A stretch of DNA of 15,108 nucleotides, from the NCBI GenBank assembly GCA_003132865.1, contig PKYZ01000268.1:278-15385 (forward strand), read 5' to 3'. A program made the translations under genes and the position numbers. This DNA comes from Bryobacterales bacterium. Its GTDB lineage: Bacteria > Acidobacteriota > Terriglobia > Bryobacterales > Bryobacteraceae. Below are positions 14,150-15,108 of the stretch, piece by piece. Under the pieces are notes generated by a model. It was not told where the DNA came from and did not search any database. It saw only the letters and a program-made list of their open reading frames with translations. Each line of letters starts with the position of its first letter. The stretch's first letter is position 1.

Positions 14150-15073
14150 ATGCGCATAGCATTTCTCTGTCTGATCTCTGCCGCCTTCGCCGCCGCGGAG
14201 ATCCATCACAACCCCGGCAGCACGGTAGCGCTGCCGCACGAAAAGTACATCCACGTGGTGAGCGAGGCCGACTCCCCCGTACAGCAGACCTACATCAAAT
14301 CCAAAGACGGTCTGTACATCGCGGCGGCCATCCGCAAACCCAAGGGCACCGGCCACTATCCGGCGATTATCATTTTCCACGGCGCGCCCGGCGGCCGCGG
14401 CATGGAGCAACTGGTAGGTTGGTCGCGCGGCGACACCGGCGGACCGGTTTGGGAGCGCTTCCTGCAAGAAGGTTACGTCGTCGCCGTGGCCGACTATCGC
14501 GGCGGAAACATGAATCTGACATCCGCCGCTTCCACCACTGGCATGATCACCTCTATTGACGACGGGCTGGCGGTGATCGATTACATCAAGGCCCTGCCTT
14601 ACGTCGATCCGGACCGTATCAACCTCTATGGCGTCAGCCTGGGCGGCAACCTCGTCATGAACCTGGTCTCCAGGGTTCCCGTGCATGCCGCCATCGTGGG
14701 CGCGCCGGCGGTGATGTGGTTTCTCGGCATCCAATTGCCCCCGCCCGGCTCGCCCCCGAACCCGGATGCCTTCAAGAACCTGAAGCCCGACCCCGAGATC
14801 TCCCGCAAGAACATCGAGCCTATCCGCACCCCGGTCTTGATTCTGGTGGGCACCGCAGACCGCCTGATGCCGGTCGCCGTCACGCTGCACGATGCCCTCG
14901 CCGCAGCCGGCAAATCCGTGCGGCTGGACATCTACGAGGGTGGTTATCACGACTTCTGCCTCGGGCCGCAGGGACAGAAGCGGCCCGACCTGCCGCAAGG
15001 CGAAGCCCTGTTCGACTCCGCCCTGGACGCGCTGGAGAAGTCCGTCCTCTTCGCCGCCGGAAAGCTGAAGTAA
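14150..15073 (+). CDS. secreted alpha/beta hydrolase (S9/dienelactone-hydrolase-like)
   Basis: A 307-residue alpha/beta hydrolase, probably an esterase or peptidase of broad type, exported by a signal peptide (about residues 1-16, ending A-A-F-A-A-A). The fold is shown by I-I-I-F-H-G-A-P-G-G (oxyanion region, about 72-81), V-V-A-V-A-D-Y-R-G-G, the nucleophile elbow Y-G-V-S-L-G-G with Ser163, Asp237 in V-G-T-A-D-R-L-M-P and His267 in G-G-Y-H-D-F. This is a complete catalytic triad in the usual order. S9-type relatives carry a beta-propeller before this domain; none is present here, so a simple carboxylesterase or dienelactone-hydrolase-like enzyme is more likely. The substrate is unknown. It has no clear ribosome site and may be read from a leaderless transcript. 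It is separated from hflX by the hairpin element and is probably its own transcription unit. Confidence 0.9.
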   Translation: MRIAFLCLISAAFAAAEIHHNPGSTVALPHEKYIHVVSEADSPVQQTYIKSKDGLYIAAAIRKPKGTGHYPAIIIFHGAPGGRGMEQLVGWSRGDTGGPVWERFLQEGYVVAVADYRGGNMNLTSAASTTGMITSIDDGLAVIDYIKALPYVDPDRINLYGVSLGGNLVMNLVSRVPVHAAIVGAPAVMWFLGIQLPPPGSPPNPDAFKNLKPDPEISRKNIEPIRTPVLILVGTADRLMPVAVTLHDALAAAGKSVRLDIYEGGYHDFCLGPQGQKRPDLPQGEALFDSALDALEKSVLFAAGKLK

Positions 15074-15079
15074 GTATGG

Positions 15080-15103
15080 TGGGGCAGGCCTCCAGGCCTG
15101 CGC
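15080..15103. repeat. GGGGCAGGCC-type hairpin, copy 2
   Basis: A perfect 8-bp stem GCAGGCCT-cc-AGGCCTGC (15084-15101) begins 11 nt after the hydrolase stop. The segment TGGGGCAGGCC is identical to that at 8011-8021. The copy is near the window edge and may continue beyond it. It could help end or stabilise the hydrolase transcript. Confidence 0.6.
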
Positions 15104-15108
15104 GGGTT

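Noticed and set aside
12512..14998. A 2487-bp open frame on the minus strand opposite hfq, hflX and the hydrolase
   Set aside because: Its product is His/Gly/Arg/Gln-rich with no family motif, and it is antisense to three well-supported genes. Long antisense frames are common in high-GC DNA where rare stop codons fall out of phase.
1..15108. CRISPR array, prophage, transposon or toxin-antitoxin system
   Set aside because: No regularly spaced direct repeats, transposase, integrase or phage structural proteins were seen in any frame. The repeats present are isolated hairpins.

Overview
The window looks like chromosomal DNA of an Acidobacteriota member, probably a Solibacter/Bryobacter-like organism. 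This is inferred from two large Oar-type TonB-dependent receptors with a carboxypeptidase-regulatory domain, a small secreted protein with the S-G-x-W-K-L-N opening common in that phylum, high-GC codon use, an Hfq-HflX pair, and many short GC-rich intergenic hairpin repeats. No database search was possible, so the taxonomy is tentative. No CRISPR array, rRNA, tRNA, phage gene or transposase was seen.

Left part, plus strand (1-4230): the C-terminal part of a TonB-dependent receptor cut by the window edge; a small secreted protein; then a compact metal-response operon of a CsoR/RcnR/FrmR-family repressor and a P1B-like P-type ATPase. A near-perfect RcnR-like operator (TACT-N7-AGTA) ends 4 bp before the repressor start codon. 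The ATPase lacks the usual CPC metal motif and has GAC instead. A frameshifted, truncated MgtC/SapB remnant follows it.

Middle, minus strand (4300-11120): a class I SAM-dependent methyltransferase, a complete 914-residue Oar-like TonB-dependent receptor, and a LytS/LytTR-type two-component pair in which a multi-pass histidine kinase is upstream of its response regulator. A 550-bp gene-free stretch between the receptor and the regulator holds perfect GC-rich hairpins. One of these shares its sequence with a hairpin at the extreme right end of the window.

Right part, plus strand (11601-15108): a membrane-anchored protein of unknown function, Hfq, the ribosome-associated GTPase HflX and a secreted alpha/beta hydrolase. 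HflX has no ATG/GTG/TTG start that keeps its first conserved strand. The only well-placed start is an AUC codon directly after the hfq stop, 5 nt after a GGAGGT Shine-Dalgarno sequence. A three-hairpin element separates hflX from the hydrolase, whose likely promoter implies a nearly leaderless mRNA.

The strongest leads are the ATPase/sensor pair with non-canonical metal-site residues, the probable AUC start of hflX, and the intergenic hairpin family.
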